In this document: positions 1 through 8,195 of the stretch, one piece after another
How the letters are laid out: the number at the start of each line of letters is the position of its first letter
How positions within the stretch are numbered: position 1 is the first letter of the stretch
Origin: Virgibacillus_O xinjiangensis
GTDB taxonomy: Bacteria; Bacillota; Bacilli; Bacillales; Amphibacillaceae
Assembly (NCBI RefSeq): GCF_042643145.1
Contig: NZ_JBHRSA010000057.1
Coordinates: forward strand, 59,473 to 123,472
Direction: 5' to 3'
Length of the DNA: 64,000 bases
Program-made: the position numbers and the translations under genes
The notes under the pieces: generated by a model
The model's input: the letters and a program-made list of their open reading frames with translations, nothing else
What the model was told of the DNA's origin: nothing
The model's database searches: none

Positions 1-126
1 GTCCTTACTGGTAACGGATTGAAAGACCCTCAGACTGCGATTGACCAGGTAAAAGTAGATCCAGTATCCCTGCCAAACGACGAACAGGCAGTAAGGGATT
101 ATGTGGAAGACCGGGTGAAAGCATGA
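1..126 (+). CDS. thrC: threonine synthase, C-terminal end (partial)
   Basis: Only the last 41 codons are inside the window. They begin VLTGNGLKDP, a stretch typical of the C-terminus of threonine synthase, the PLP enzyme that turns O-phosphohomoserine into threonine. The stop codon (TGA, 124-126) overlaps the thrB start by four bases (ATGA). This is the usual translational coupling of thrC and thrB in Bacillus hom-thrC-thrB operons. The 5' part lies upstream of the window. The assignment rests on the short C-terminal match plus thrB following directly. Confidence 0.85.
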   Translation, partial: VLTGNGLKDPQTAIDQVKVDPVSLPNDEQAVRDYVEDRVKA

Positions 127-1049
127 AAAACTTCAGGATTTCCATTCCGGCAACCTCCGCTAACTTAGGACCTGCCTTTGATTCAGCAGGTATTGCCTTG
201 GATTTCTATCTGACGCTTGAGGTAAGGAAAGCTGAGTCATGGAGCATCAAAAACCGTTCAGATTTTCTGCCGGATCATATTCCTTATAAAGAAAATATCA
301 TTTACCAGGTGGCTGAGCGTACTGCCAATCAGTACGGCAGAGCTCTCCCTCCATGTGAGATCACCGTCTTTAGCGATATCCCCCTTGCCCGTGGTTTCGG
401 GAGCAGTGCCTCTGCTGTACTGGCTGGAATTGAGGTTGCAAACCAAATGTGCAACCTCTCTCTGACCAAAGAACAGAAGCTGCTCCTTGGCACGATAGAA
501 GAGGGCCATCCAGACAATATTGCGCCAGCTCTTCTGGGCGGTTTCACCGTTACAGCACAGATAGAAAAAGAGCAGGTAAAATGGACAAAACTTCCGGTCC
601 CTGTCTTGGATGTTGTCGGCTATATACCGAATTTTGAGTTGAAGACAGAAGATGCCAGGAATGTACTGCCTGACAGTTTCACCAGACAAGAAGCGATTAC
701 GGCAAGCAGTGTCAGCAATATGATGCTCTCCTTCTTCTTGACAGGTGATATGAGGCAAGCTGGCGATATGATGGAACAGGATCTCCTGCATGAACCATAT
801 CGTGCCAAACTCCTTCCGCTGTATCCTGATATCAAGCAGAAGGCCAGACAGTTTGGTGCATTCGGAACGGTCATCAGTGGTGCTGGTCCTTCCATGATCT
901 CTTTTGCTCCAGAAGGGACTGGACTAAACATTGCGGGAAAAATGGCGGAAGAGCTGCCGGATTACCGTGTTGTCCACTTGAAGATCGACCCAGATGGATT
1001 GAAAGTCATAGAGATGAAAGATGTAAAAGAAGAGACAGCTGCCGAGTGA
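123..1049 (+). CDS. thrB: homoserine kinase
   Basis: Phosphorylates homoserine to O-phosphohomoserine with ATP, the step before ThrC in cytoplasmic threonine synthesis. The 308-residue length is normal. It is a GHMP kinase: an N-terminal substrate loop (PATSANLGPAFDSAG, about 9-23), the glycine/serine-rich ATP loop PLARGFGSSASAV (about 87-99), the EGHPDNIAPALLGGF stretch after it, and the C-terminal glycine motif ISGAGPSM. The start is fixed by the four-base overlap with thrC. A strong terminator follows, so this is the last gene of the threonine operon. Two longer reading frames on the opposite strand inside it are shadows. Confidence 0.96.
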   Translation: MKNFRISIPATSANLGPAFDSAGIALDFYLTLEVRKAESWSIKNRSDFLPDHIPYKENIIYQVAERTANQYGRALPPCEITVFSDIPLARGFGSSASAVLAGIEVANQMCNLSLTKEQKLLLGTIEEGHPDNIAPALLGGFTVTAQIEKEQVKWTKLPVPVLDVVGYIPNFELKTEDARNVLPDSFTRQEAITASSVSNMMLSFFLTGDMRQAGDMMEQDLLHEPYRAKLLPLYPDIKQKARQFGAFGTVISGAGPSMISFAPEGTGLNIAGKMAEELPDYRVVHLKIDPDGLKVIEMKDVKEETAAE

Positions 1050-1070
1050 ATCTGCAGCTGTCTCTTCTTT
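1029..1070. terminator. intrinsic terminator after thrB, shared with the P450 gene
   Basis: A perfect 14-bp inverted repeat (1029-1042 and 1054-1067, arm GAAGAGACAGCTGC) has A-rich and T-rich flanks. The left arm lies inside the last codons of thrB. It can act in both directions, as the convergent P450 gene ends at 1080. Confidence 0.85.
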
Positions 1071-1079
1071 ACTATGCTT

Positions 1080-2354
1080 CTATTTTTGCGCCTTTCTAAC
1101 GATGTCGTTCATAATGAATCGACTATTTGATCTGGTCGGGAAGTTCACCAAACTATAACTTAGGTCTTGCTGAGGAACATGATAGGACATCTTATTCACC
1201 AGGTAATCCAAGGCTATTTGCATCACCTGGACAGTCACCCATTCACCGGCACAGCGGTGGCCCATATTATAATCCCCTCCGCCCTGAGGAACGAAATCGA
1301 ATGGGTTCTCCTCCCAATTGGCAAACCTATCAGGGTTGAACACTTGAGGGTTCCCCCATCGTTTCGGATCATGGTTTGTTCCATAAAAATCCATCAGCAC
1401 CAAATCATTTTTGCGGATTTCAAATCCTTTCCATGTAAAATCCTGTTTAGCCTTTGCCGCCTGGAAAGGGAAGAAAGGATAGAACCTCCGAACCTCCTGT
1501 ACAAACATCAAATTCTGTTTTTCATCTCCGCTCTTCAACTTCTCTCTTTCTTCTGGGTATTGATGAACAGCCAGGGCGGTGAAATTAATATAAACGGCAA
1601 TAGCTACCATCGGTCGGATAATATTTAATATCTCTTCGGCTGCCGTATGGACATCAAGAAGTTCTCCATTGATATCCCGATAGAGGGAAATGGTGTGAAG
1701 AGCCGTTTTTTCGGGAGGACTCAATACTCCCTGCCGCACCTTCTCCACCAGGCTTCCAATCCACTTTTCCGAGCGTGTCCGCGCTTTTCTTGCCTTCCAG
1801 TGCTTCCTCCCAAGTGAGGCAGCCCCTTCTATCATGGAGGCAACATCTTCTTTGCGCAAGGAAACTTCATGCGACCATAAAGGGACACCTGCCCAATTGC
1901 AGGCAATACGAAGCATCAATTCCTTTGCCTCTTCATACAATACAATTTCCTTTTGCTCTTCCCACCGGTCCAGTGCCGCTTCGAATTGATCGATGGTAAT
2001 CTCATCCATTACTGCCAACCTGTCTGTCGTCATCAATGACATGAACATCTTCTTCCGACTGTAATGCATTTCGCCATCCAAATTCTGCACACTGTTTTTT
2101 CCCAATAGAGTGTTCCGGACCATACCGGGTGCCGCTCCTGAACGTTTGAACAAATCATTGTCATAGAACAGCTCAGCCGCTTCCATTCCACCCATACATA
2201 AGGCCCTGCGGCCGAGCAGGCGGGTTTCAAACATATCCGATTGGAAGCTGTGCCTTCTATTAGGAATAAAATGATATCCCTCTCTCAATAAATCGAAGCT
2301 GTGATCGAACCCTTTCTCCCTTGCCAATGTATCCGTTTTAGCCAATACCCTCAT
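1080..2354 (-). CDS. cytochrome P450 of the CYP152 family (fatty-acid peroxygenase)
   Basis: CYP152 enzymes use H2O2 rather than a reductase to hydroxylate or decarboxylate fatty acids. B. subtilis CypC/YbdT (P450BSbeta) is the model. The 424-residue protein carries the heme-ligand loop GGGDYNMGHRCAGE with Cys368. It also has the family-specific Arg247-Pro248 pair in the I helix (NIIRPMVAIA), which binds the substrate carboxylate in place of the usual acid-alcohol pair. At the position that is His85 in the decarboxylase OleT and Gln85 in P450BSbeta, this protein has Gln90 (SVQNLDG), so hydroxylation is the better guess. It stands alone, convergent with thrB and downstream of ung. An AGAAAGG site sits just upstream of the ATG. 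Family assignment is firm; product preference is inferred. Confidence 0.9.
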   Translation of the reverse strand: MRVLAKTDTLAREKGFDHSFDLLREGYHFIPNRRHSFQSDMFETRLLGRRALCMGGMEAAELFYDNDLFKRSGAAPGMVRNTLLGKNSVQNLDGEMHYSRKKMFMSLMTTDRLAVMDEITIDQFEAALDRWEEQKEIVLYEEAKELMLRIACNWAGVPLWSHEVSLRKEDVASMIEGAASLGRKHWKARKARTRSEKWIGSLVEKVRQGVLSPPEKTALHTISLYRDINGELLDVHTAAEEILNIIRPMVAIAVYINFTALAVHQYPEEREKLKSGDEKQNLMFVQEVRRFYPFFPFQAAKAKQDFTWKGFEIRKNDLVLMDFYGTNHDPKRWGNPQVFNPDRFANWEENPFDFVPQGGGDYNMGHRCAGEWVTVQVMQIALDYLVNKMSYHVPQQDLSYSLVNFPTRSNSRFIMNDIVRKAQK

Positions 2355-2451
2355 CCTTTCTGAAAATTACTCCTTTAGAAATTCTTCCCGGATAAGGGTA
2401 GGTTAAACACCGGTTGACGTTTCAAGACTTCCCATCCTGGAGCAGGCTATG

Positions 2452-2490
2452 GCTAAAAAAGACACGCTATCGGTGAAATAGCGTGTCTTT
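2452..2490 (-). terminator. intrinsic terminator of ung
   Basis: A perfect 13-bp stem (2458-2470 and 2478-2490, arm AAAGACACGCTAT) with a 7-base loop. On the minus strand it is followed by a run of Ts (AAAAAA at 2455-2460 on the plus strand). It lies 47 bp past the ung stop. Confidence 0.85.
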
Positions 2491-2537
2491 CCATTGTATC
2501 TTCCCGCTGAACGAGCCATTATGCTTGTCAGTTCAGC

Positions 2538-3221
2538 TTATTCTAAAGGCGGCAGACTCCATTCAATCTCCGGTCGGCCTGCCTCCCGGAGGAAGTGATT
2601 AGTCCGGGAAAAAGGTCGGCTGCCAAAGAAACCTTTATTTGCTGAGAATGGGCTAGGATGTGGCGATTTAATGATCAGGTGATGAGGGGAAGTTATCAAG
2701 TCTTCCTTTGCTTGCGCATTTCTTCCCCATAGCAGGAAAACCACAGGATCCTCTTTTTCATTCACCTGTCTGATCACTTCATTGGTAAAATGCTCCCATC
2801 CTTTTCCTTTATGGGAATTGGCCTCCCCTTCCCTGACGGTCAAAACGGTATTCAGAAGTAAGACCCCCTGCTCCGCCCATTTGGTCAAACAGCCATGCTC
2901 CGGGATTGGTGCTCCTGTATCTTCCTTGAGCTCTTTAAAAATATTTTTGAGGGAAGGCGGTATTTTAACGTCAGGCTGTACAGAAAAGCTTAATCCATGA
3001 GCCTGCTTTGGACCATGATAAGGATCCTGCCCGAGGATCACTACTTTCGTTTGGGCATATGTAGTGTAATGCAGGGCATTGAAGATGTTAGCCTTATCCG
3101 GATAAACAGTTTTGGTTTCATATTCTTCTTTTAAAAATGATCGCAACTCCTGATAATAGCTTTTATGGAATTCCTTATCCAGCCGTGGTTTCCAGTCATT
3201 CCGGAGAATTTCCACCCTCAT
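2538..3221 (-). CDS. ung: uracil-DNA glycosylase (family 1)
   Basis: Removes uracil from DNA at the start of base-excision repair. The 227-residue length is usual. The water-activating loop GQDPYHG is at 64-70 (catalytic Asp66) and the DNA-intercalation motif HPSP is at 188-191 (SPHPSPFS), both diagnostic of family 1 UDG. The upstream gene on the same strand, an rRNA methyltransferase, ends 63 bp before the start, so the two may share a transcript. The start codon is preceded by a GAGG-like site. Confidence 0.96.
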   Translation of the reverse strand: MRVEILRNDWKPRLDKEFHKSYYQELRSFLKEEYETKTVYPDKANIFNALHYTTYAQTKVVILGQDPYHGPKQAHGLSFSVQPDVKIPPSLKNIFKELKEDTGAPIPEHGCLTKWAEQGVLLLNTVLTVREGEANSHKGKGWEHFTNEVIRQVNEKEDPVVFLLWGRNAQAKEDLITSPHHLIIKSPHPSPFSANKGFFGSRPFSRTNHFLREAGRPEIEWSLPPLE

Positions 3222-3284
3222 TCCTCCTTACACCCAGTTCTTGCTTTATTCTCTATACCCTAAGGAACCTCCATCAAACCTCCG

Positions 3285-4475
3285 TCAGTTCAGTTTTTTT
3301 ACAATAAGCACTTTTAAATAATTGCTCTGCGGGTAGTCCCTGTTCTTCTGGAAATCTCCCGGCAGAGAGAATTCATCTAAGATTTTGTAGCGGCTGCCGC
3401 TATCGCGAAATCCTTTTTCAATGAACCCCTTGAATTTCTTCATTCCAAATGTAGCATTGTTGGTGGAGGCCACGATGATGCCATTCTTTTCTGTAACCCC
3501 CAACGCATCCTGCACCAGCCCAGGATAATCTTTAGCCGTACTGAATGTTCGCTTCTTGGACCGAGCAAAGCTGGGCGGATCAAGAACAACCATATCAAAC
3601 AGAAGGCCTTTTCTCTTGGCATATTTAAAATAGTCGAATACATCCATTACAATGATATCCTGCTGATCAAAATCAATAGCATTTGCACTGAATTGTTCAA
3701 TGGTTTTCGGCTTACTGCGCCCGGCAAGGTCGACACTAGTGGTTTTTACGGCCCCTCCCAAAGCGGCTGCAACAGAAAAAGCCCCCGTATACGAAAATGT
3801 ATTGAGCACATTCCTTCCAGTCGCGTATGTATCGCGAATGGCTTTTCTAACCTCTCTTTGGTCCAGGAAAATGCCAACCATCGCCCCGTCATTCAGATCG
3901 ACCGCATAGTTCATACCGTTTTCTTTAATGAAAATCGGAAAGTCTCCGCGCTCTCCCTTGACAAAGTCATCCCCATCCACATATCTTCCCTTCGTATCAA
4001 AGCGCTTTTTCTCATAAATGGCATGGTAATCACCAAGTTCGTCCAAGACCTGGATAACCTTGTCCTTAAAGCTGTATATTCCTTCACTGTACCAAGTAGT
4101 CAGATAATAACCATCATAATAATCAATGGTCAAACCACCGATACCGTCCCCTTCCCCATTAAAAACCCGGAAAGCAGTCGTCTCTGAATCTTGATAAAAA
4201 GAGGAGCGCTTTTGCAAGGCTTTGAGCAATCGATCCTTAAAAAATAAATAATCGATCTTCTCGCCTTCTTTGTAGGAAAGCACCCATCCGAGACCCTTGT
4301 TCTGCTTGCCATAGTATCCTTTGGCAATAAACCTGCGCTGACTGTCCACGAGATGAAAGACCTTCCCCTCCTCCTTCAGCTCTTCCGGGTGGAGAAGTGA
4401 GTCTTTGATGATAAGCGGGTACCCATCTCGGTATCTTTTTATATCCTTTTTCCTTACTTCCAGTTCCATCACCAT
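3285..4475 (-). CDS. class I SAM-dependent rRNA methyltransferase (RlmI/YwbD type)
   Basis: Probable 23S rRNA (cytosine-C5) methyltransferase of the RlmI/RlmK family; the B. subtilis counterpart would be YwbD. The 396-residue protein has an N-terminal PUA-type RNA-binding region (about 1-75). A linker with the GIFLDQR motif (201-207) follows, then a Rossmann methyltransferase domain with NTFSYTGAFSV (225-235) for SAM and the catalytic-loop motif DPPSFARSK (299-307). A second in-frame ATG two codons in (4469) is an equally possible start. The precise target base is inferred from family only. It lies 63 bp upstream of ung. Confidence 0.88.
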   Translation of the reverse strand: MVMELEVRKKDIKRYRDGYPLIIKDSLLHPEELKEEGKVFHLVDSQRRFIAKGYYGKQNKGLGWVLSYKEGEKIDYLFFKDRLLKALQKRSSFYQDSETTAFRVFNGEGDGIGGLTIDYYDGYYLTTWYSEGIYSFKDKVIQVLDELGDYHAIYEKKRFDTKGRYVDGDDFVKGERGDFPIFIKENGMNYAVDLNDGAMVGIFLDQREVRKAIRDTYATGRNVLNTFSYTGAFSVAAALGGAVKTTSVDLAGRSKPKTIEQFSANAIDFDQQDIIVMDVFDYFKYAKRKGLLFDMVVLDPPSFARSKKRTFSTAKDYPGLVQDALGVTEKNGIIVASTNNATFGMKKFKGFIEKGFRDSGSRYKILDEFSLPGDFQKNRDYPQSNYLKVLIVKKLN

Positions 4476-4562
4476 TGTCTATAATCCATCCCATCACGTT
4501 TTGCAACCATTATCGCATGTTCCCACAAAAAGTAAAAGAATTGCTGCAAAGCTTGTCCAGAA

Positions 4563-4593
4563 TAAAAAACAGCCCCGGCCGCAGCCGGGACTG
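4563..4593 (-). terminator. intrinsic terminator of the hisC-aminotransferase operon
   Basis: A 10-bp GC-rich stem (4570-4579 and 4584-4593, one wobble) with a CGCA loop. On the minus strand it is followed by six Ts. It sits 10 bp beyond the aminotransferase stop. Confidence 0.88.
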
Positions 4594-4602
4594 TTGGTGT
4601 CA

Positions 4603-5898
4603 TCACTTGGACAGATCTTGAACCCCTTGGTGAATAAGCTCAAACAGCTCTTCGATATCCTTCTCCTCCACACTGGAGAAAGCAATCCGAAGATCTGTTG
4701 CATTCACCGCAATGGTCCCCACTCCATACTTATCCAACAGGTGGACACGCAGCTTCTCTGCATCGGTGTGCAACAATTCCAGGCACATGAAATACCCTGA
4801 GTTGAATGGATATACCTTCCATGCATGCTGATATTTATCCTGTGCCAATACTTCCTTCACTTTTCTAGCCCTGCTCTCCATCAAGGCATACTTTTCTTTT
4901 TTTTCTTTTTCAAAGTCATCGGATTCCAAAGATTTTAAAATCACCGTCTGGGATAAATGGGATCCACTGGAAATCGTACCTCTCACCAGCCCTTTGGCCT
5001 TTTGTTCCAATGCATCTTGTACAGCTGCATTCTCCGCGCCAAAAGTGATGAAACCGACACGAAGGCCCCACACGTAGTTTTCTTTGGTTGCCCCGTCAAT
5101 CTTGACCGGCAGTAACCTCGGATGCAGTCCGATCAATTGGCCGAATATGGATTCTTTTACAGAGTCCTCATAGAAGAGACCAAAATAAGCATCATCCAGC
5201 AGAACAACCAGGTTGATTCCACTTTCTGCAGCTTCTTTCAAGACGGATACAATCCCATCCACTTCATCTTGGTGCGGAGTATAGCCTGTCGGGTTGTTTG
5301 GAAAATTCAATACCACTATTGCTTTTCCGGAAGTTTTCTGCTCCATTACTGTTTCGCGAAATGCCTCTACATGGAACTTCCCATGTTCATCAAACAATGT
5401 AAATTTGGAAAACTCCCCTCCTCTGCGCACATGGAAGGTCAGGTTATAATTTCCCCAAAACTTATCAGGGACAATAATCTGGTCTCCCGGGTTCACAAAC
5501 AAGTCGCCGGCAATGCTCAAACCATGTGTAAGGGCATTGGTGGCTACGGGGTTACCGAACTTCTTGCCCTCCAATGATGGATTCTCCCTGAACAATTTCT
5601 CTTTCCATGCCTTTCGCAGAGCCTCCTTCCCTTGCGGCGGAGCGTACGGATAGATATCCTCCGGGGCATATTCAGGAAGTGTATCCTGGATATGGTCGAA
5701 GTGCATCGGTTGATCCTCTTCCGTAGCAATTCCCAATGTAGCATTGAACTTGGATGTCGCTTTTCCTTTCGCTTCGGCGCTTTGGCTGAGAATCCCTTTC
5801 GGGTAGAAAATACTCCTGCCTAAATCGGAAAGCATTTCATACGTATGTTGACTTTTCTCTTCAATGATTTCATTAAGTTTCTCTGCTATTTTGTTCAA
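4603..5898 (-). CDS. PLP-dependent aminotransferase, class I/II, substrate unknown
   Basis: A fold-type I aminotransferase with the expected cofactor contacts: NFPNNPTGY (Asn), LLDDAYFGLFY (Asp and Tyr), a candidate Schiff-base lysine in DGATKENYVWGLRVGF, and a C-terminal RIAF arginine for the substrate carboxylate. I place the start at a TTG (5896-5898), seven bases after a perfect GGAGGT site (5906-5911). This gives 431 residues and a start 17 bp after the hisC stop. The longer open frame reaching 6009 would overlap hisC by about 90 bp and has no ribosome site. It is the second gene of a hisC operon, which suggests an amino-acid transamination role, but the substrate cannot be read from the sequence. 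Confidence 0.85.
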   Translation of the reverse strand: MNKIAEKLNEIIEEKSQHTYEMLSDLGRSIFYPKGILSQSAEAKGKATSKFNATLGIATEEDQPMHFDHIQDTLPEYAPEDIYPYAPPQGKEALRKAWKEKLFRENPSLEGKKFGNPVATNALTHGLSIAGDLFVNPGDQIIVPDKFWGNYNLTFHVRRGGEFSKFTLFDEHGKFHVEAFRETVMEQKTSGKAIVVLNFPNNPTGYTPHQDEVDGIVSVLKEAAESGINLVVLLDDAYFGLFYEDSVKESIFGQLIGLHPRLLPVKIDGATKENYVWGLRVGFITFGAENAAVQDALEQKAKGLVRGTISSGSHLSQTVILKSLESDDFEKEKKEKYALMESRARKVKEVLAQDKYQHAWKVYPFNSGYFMCLELLHTDAEKLRVHLLDKYGVGTIAVNATDLRIAFSSVEEKDIEELFELIHQGVQDLSK

Positions 5899-5915
5899 TG
5901 TCTGTACCTCCGTTG

Positions 5916-7022
5916 TTATTGATTGAGAATAGATTGCAATGCATCTATAAAGAACTGATTCTCCTCCTGTGTACCGATAGAGACGCGCACATGCTCTGGC
6001 ATCCCCCATGTATTCCCATAGCGGACGATGACACCCTTGGTAAGCAGTTCATCATGAATCCGCTTTGCATCCGGACCAAATTTGACCAGAATGAAATTAG
6101 CCTGCGTTTCTATATAGCTTAGGCCCAGTTCGTTAAACAGGTGGTAGAGTTGGTCCCCTCCGGTGCTGTTCATTTCTCTTGATGCCTCGACGTGCTCCTC
6201 ATCTCTAATCGCCGCTGCGGCTGCTGCCTGTGCTAAAGCATTGACATTGAAGGGTTCCTTCACTTTGAGTATTGTCTGGATAACATAATCTGGAGCAGCT
6301 CCGAACCCTACACGCACGCCTGCCAGTCCATAAATTTTGGAGAAGGTCTGCAGGGCGATGATCGGGTAACCCGCTTGGACATATTCCACACCGTCTGTAT
6401 AGTCTTCAGCTGTTGCATAATGGCTGTATGCAGCATCATAAACCATAAGAACATGATCCGGCATGGCCTGCAGCAGTTTCTCCAGATCACTCTTTGGCAG
6501 ATATGTACCTGTTGGATTATTTGGTGAGCAAATATAGATTAATTTTGTCTTTTCCGTAATGGCAGAAATCATCCGATCCACATTAAACCGGAAATCCTCT
6601 TCCAGATGGACAGGGACCACTTCCGCTCCCATCAGCTGAGCTCCAAAGTCATACTCACTGAAAGATGGAAACGGTACAATGATCTCATCTCCCTCTTCCA
6701 GGAATGCTTCAGAAACCAGCGTGATCAATTCGTCAGCTCCGTTTGTGACGATCAGCTGATCCTGGGACAGTTCCATTTGGGATGCAATTGCTTCTTTTAA
6801 CGCACTGGTGTCGGCATCAGGATACCGGTTCAGCCCATCCAAACTGTCTGTGATTGCCTGCACTCCTTTAGGAGACGGACCCAAGGGATTTTCATTGGAG
6901 GCAAGTTTCACTACCTTATCGAGTTGGAGCTCTTCCTGCAATTCCCAAATTGGCTTACCTGGGGTATATGGTTTTATTTTTCCTAGAACTTTACGCGGCT
7001 GGATTTGATTTGATGTTGCCAA
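5916..7022 (-). CDS. hisC: histidinol-phosphate aminotransferase
   Basis: Transfers an amino group from glutamate to imidazole-acetol phosphate in histidine synthesis; in Bacillus the same enzyme can also serve tyrosine and phenylalanine synthesis. The 368 residues include the substrate loop LASNENPLGPS (40-50), SPNNPTG (166-172), the PLP aspartate in VYDAAYS (Asp196), and SKIYGLAGVRVGFG with the Schiff-base Lys229. It is not in a his operon here: the only co-directional partner is the adjacent aminotransferase 17 bp downstream. Paralogue-type HisC/aromatic transaminase function is therefore possible. Confidence 0.92.
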   Translation of the reverse strand: MATSNQIQPRKVLGKIKPYTPGKPIWELQEELQLDKVVKLASNENPLGPSPKGVQAITDSLDGLNRYPDADTSALKEAIASQMELSQDQLIVTNGADELITLVSEAFLEEGDEIIVPFPSFSEYDFGAQLMGAEVVPVHLEEDFRFNVDRMISAITEKTKLIYICSPNNPTGTYLPKSDLEKLLQAMPDHVLMVYDAAYSHYATAEDYTDGVEYVQAGYPIIALQTFSKIYGLAGVRVGFGAAPDYVIQTILKVKEPFNVNALAQAAAAAAIRDEEHVEASREMNSTGGDQLYHLFNELGLSYIETQANFILVKFGPDAKRIHDELLTKGVIVRYGNTWGMPEHVRVSIGTQEENQFFIDALQSILNQ

Positions 7023-7093
7023 TGAATTACATCCTTTCTTATTTTGCCGAATTTTGTCTGCAATTGTTCACACTATTAATTATCCATTATAAA

Positions 7094-7390
7094 CTAAATT
7101 GCTTTCTGAATTAACTCCAATTTAAAAATTCCCACTTTATTTTCCTCGTAGAGGTTCGTAACAGACGTGGAATATTTATGGATGACTGCCCCAAAATCCA
7201 AATCATTCGCCGGTACTCTTACATGAAAGTCATTTTCATACAGCAGTACAGTTACATCATGATAATCCCTGCTGGTCACCTCGAACTCAAAACCGATGGT
7301 CCGTAAAGGCTGTCCATTCTTTGTGATGGTCTCCTGGTAAAAATTCTCGGCATGGAACAATCGGTCATTGATCAATACTTCCTGTGCCAC
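7094..7390 (-). CDS. DUF3219 family protein (YkvR-like)
   Basis: A 98-residue soluble protein that resembles B. subtilis YkvR (DUF3219). Shared blocks are the VTSRDYHDVTVLLYEN-type stretch and the STSVTNLYE motif near the C-terminus. The function of the family is unknown. The start is a GTG preceded by GAGGAGTGATCAA. A TATATT-rich stretch about 30 bp upstream could be its promoter. It stands between hisC and a GNAT gene, all on the minus strand, but with its own spacing on both sides. Confidence 0.8.
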   Translation of the reverse strand: MAQEVLINDRLFHAENFYQETITKNGQPLRTIGFEFEVTSRDYHDVTVLLYENDFHVRVPANDLDFGAVIHKYSTSVTNLYEENKVGIFKLELIQKAI

Positions 7391-7482
7391 TTGATCACTC
7401 CTCTAGCCATTCTTCGATATAATATGATACTAGCAGTTTCCTTTGGGCAACCCCAGTATTTTACATTCTTTTCACTCTTGTC

Positions 7483-7971
7483 TTAATCCAAACCTACCAC
7501 GGTACTGCGTCTCTCCATCAATAGAACATCACGCCAGACCCCATTCAATTTCCCAATCCGGCTTCGGACACCTACCATCTTAAACCCAAATTTTTCATGG
7601 AGACGTATGCTTCCATGGTTTTCCAGAAAGATGCCGGCTTGTAGCGTCCAAAAACCTTTCGACTCACTTTTTTTCACCAGTTCATCCATCAGTTTCGTGC
7701 CTACTCCCTTCCCGGAGCTTCCTGTCCGGAGATAAATGCTCAACTCTGCCACCCCCGAAAAAGCGTCTTTGGAAGCCACCGGCAGAAGTGCAGCCCAGCC
7801 AATCACTTGGTTCCCTTCTCTGGCAACCAACCGGCAGACCTGCAAATACTTTCTGTCCCACTCTTCCCGATCAGGAGGCTCTGTATCAAATGTAGCATTT
7901 CCAGTCTCAATTCCATCTTGATAGATTTGCTTAACCTGATTCCAGTCTTCTTTCCTCATTTGATCAACCAT
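7483..7971 (-). CDS. GNAT family N-acetyltransferase (phosphinothricin acetyltransferase-like)
   Basis: A cytoplasmic acetyl-CoA-dependent N-acetyltransferase. The order of elements fits the Pat/Bar-type branch: an N-terminal EDWNQVKQIYQDGIETGNATF, a central ELSIYLRTGSSGKGVGTKLM acetyl-CoA loop (the R/Q-x-x-G-x-G/A motif, here SGKGVG), and a C-terminal NHGSIRLHEKFGFKMVG. I prefer the ATG at 7971 (162 residues) because GGAAAGG lies six bases upstream; an in-frame GTG at 7995 has no spaced ribosome site. The substrate is unknown; methionine sulfone/sulfoximine or phosphinothricin are family precedents only. Confidence 0.83.
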   Translation of the reverse strand: MVDQMRKEDWNQVKQIYQDGIETGNATFDTEPPDREEWDRKYLQVCRLVAREGNQVIGWAALLPVASKDAFSGVAELSIYLRTGSSGKGVGTKLMDELVKKSESKGFWTLQAGIFLENHGSIRLHEKFGFKMVGVRSRIGKLNGVWRDVLLMERRSTVVGLD

Positions 7972-8060
7972 TATGATCCTTTCCAAGCCGTCCACCTCAA
8001 CTTAATCCTCGATTGATTTTCCATCATTTTATCATACCTGCTGAAACCAGCTTTATACGG

Positions 8061-8089
8061 TTGGCGAAAGAGTGAAAATCACCTACAAT
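8061..8089 (+). promoter_or_regulatory. sigma-A-type promoter of yaiI-cvfC
   Basis: TTGGCG (8061-8066), a 17-bp spacer and TACAAT (8084-8089). Transcription would begin near 8096, leaving a 100-base leader before the YaiI start. Confidence 0.55.
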
Positions 8090-8101
8090 AGGTTTAATCA
8101 T

Positions 8102-8167
8102 GTGTGACTTCCAGTATTCGGTTTCATCTGTACGGCTCGTACGGGAAGTGGACTGGAATGTCACTTT
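8102..8167 (+). promoter_or_regulatory. leader hairpin with U-run: candidate transcription attenuator
   Basis: Between the promoter and the YaiI start, GTGAC-T-TCCAGT (8102-8113) pairs with ACTGGA-AT-GTCAC (8150-8162), and TTTTT follows directly (8163-8167). Inside lies a second perfect dyad, GTACG-gct-CGTAC (8128-8140). The shape is that of an intrinsic terminator within a 5' leader. There is no T-run on the other strand, so it is directed at yaiI-cvfC transcription. Confidence 0.5.
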
Positions 8168-8195
8168 TTATATTTGTCATATTTGGAGGTCCGCC

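Noticed and set aside
258..791. 177-residue open frame antisense to thrB, and many similar antisense frames elsewhere.
   Set aside because: They mirror well-supported genes, have no ribosome sites and no family features.
5899..6009. Upstream extension of the aminotransferase (37 more codons).
   Set aside because: It overlaps hisC, has no ribosome site, and a perfect GGAGGT lies seven bases before the TTG at 5898.
8100..8195. N-terminal extension of YaiI from an ATG at 8100.
   Set aside because: No ribosome site there; it crosses the leader hairpin, and the family begins at MKIYVDAD.
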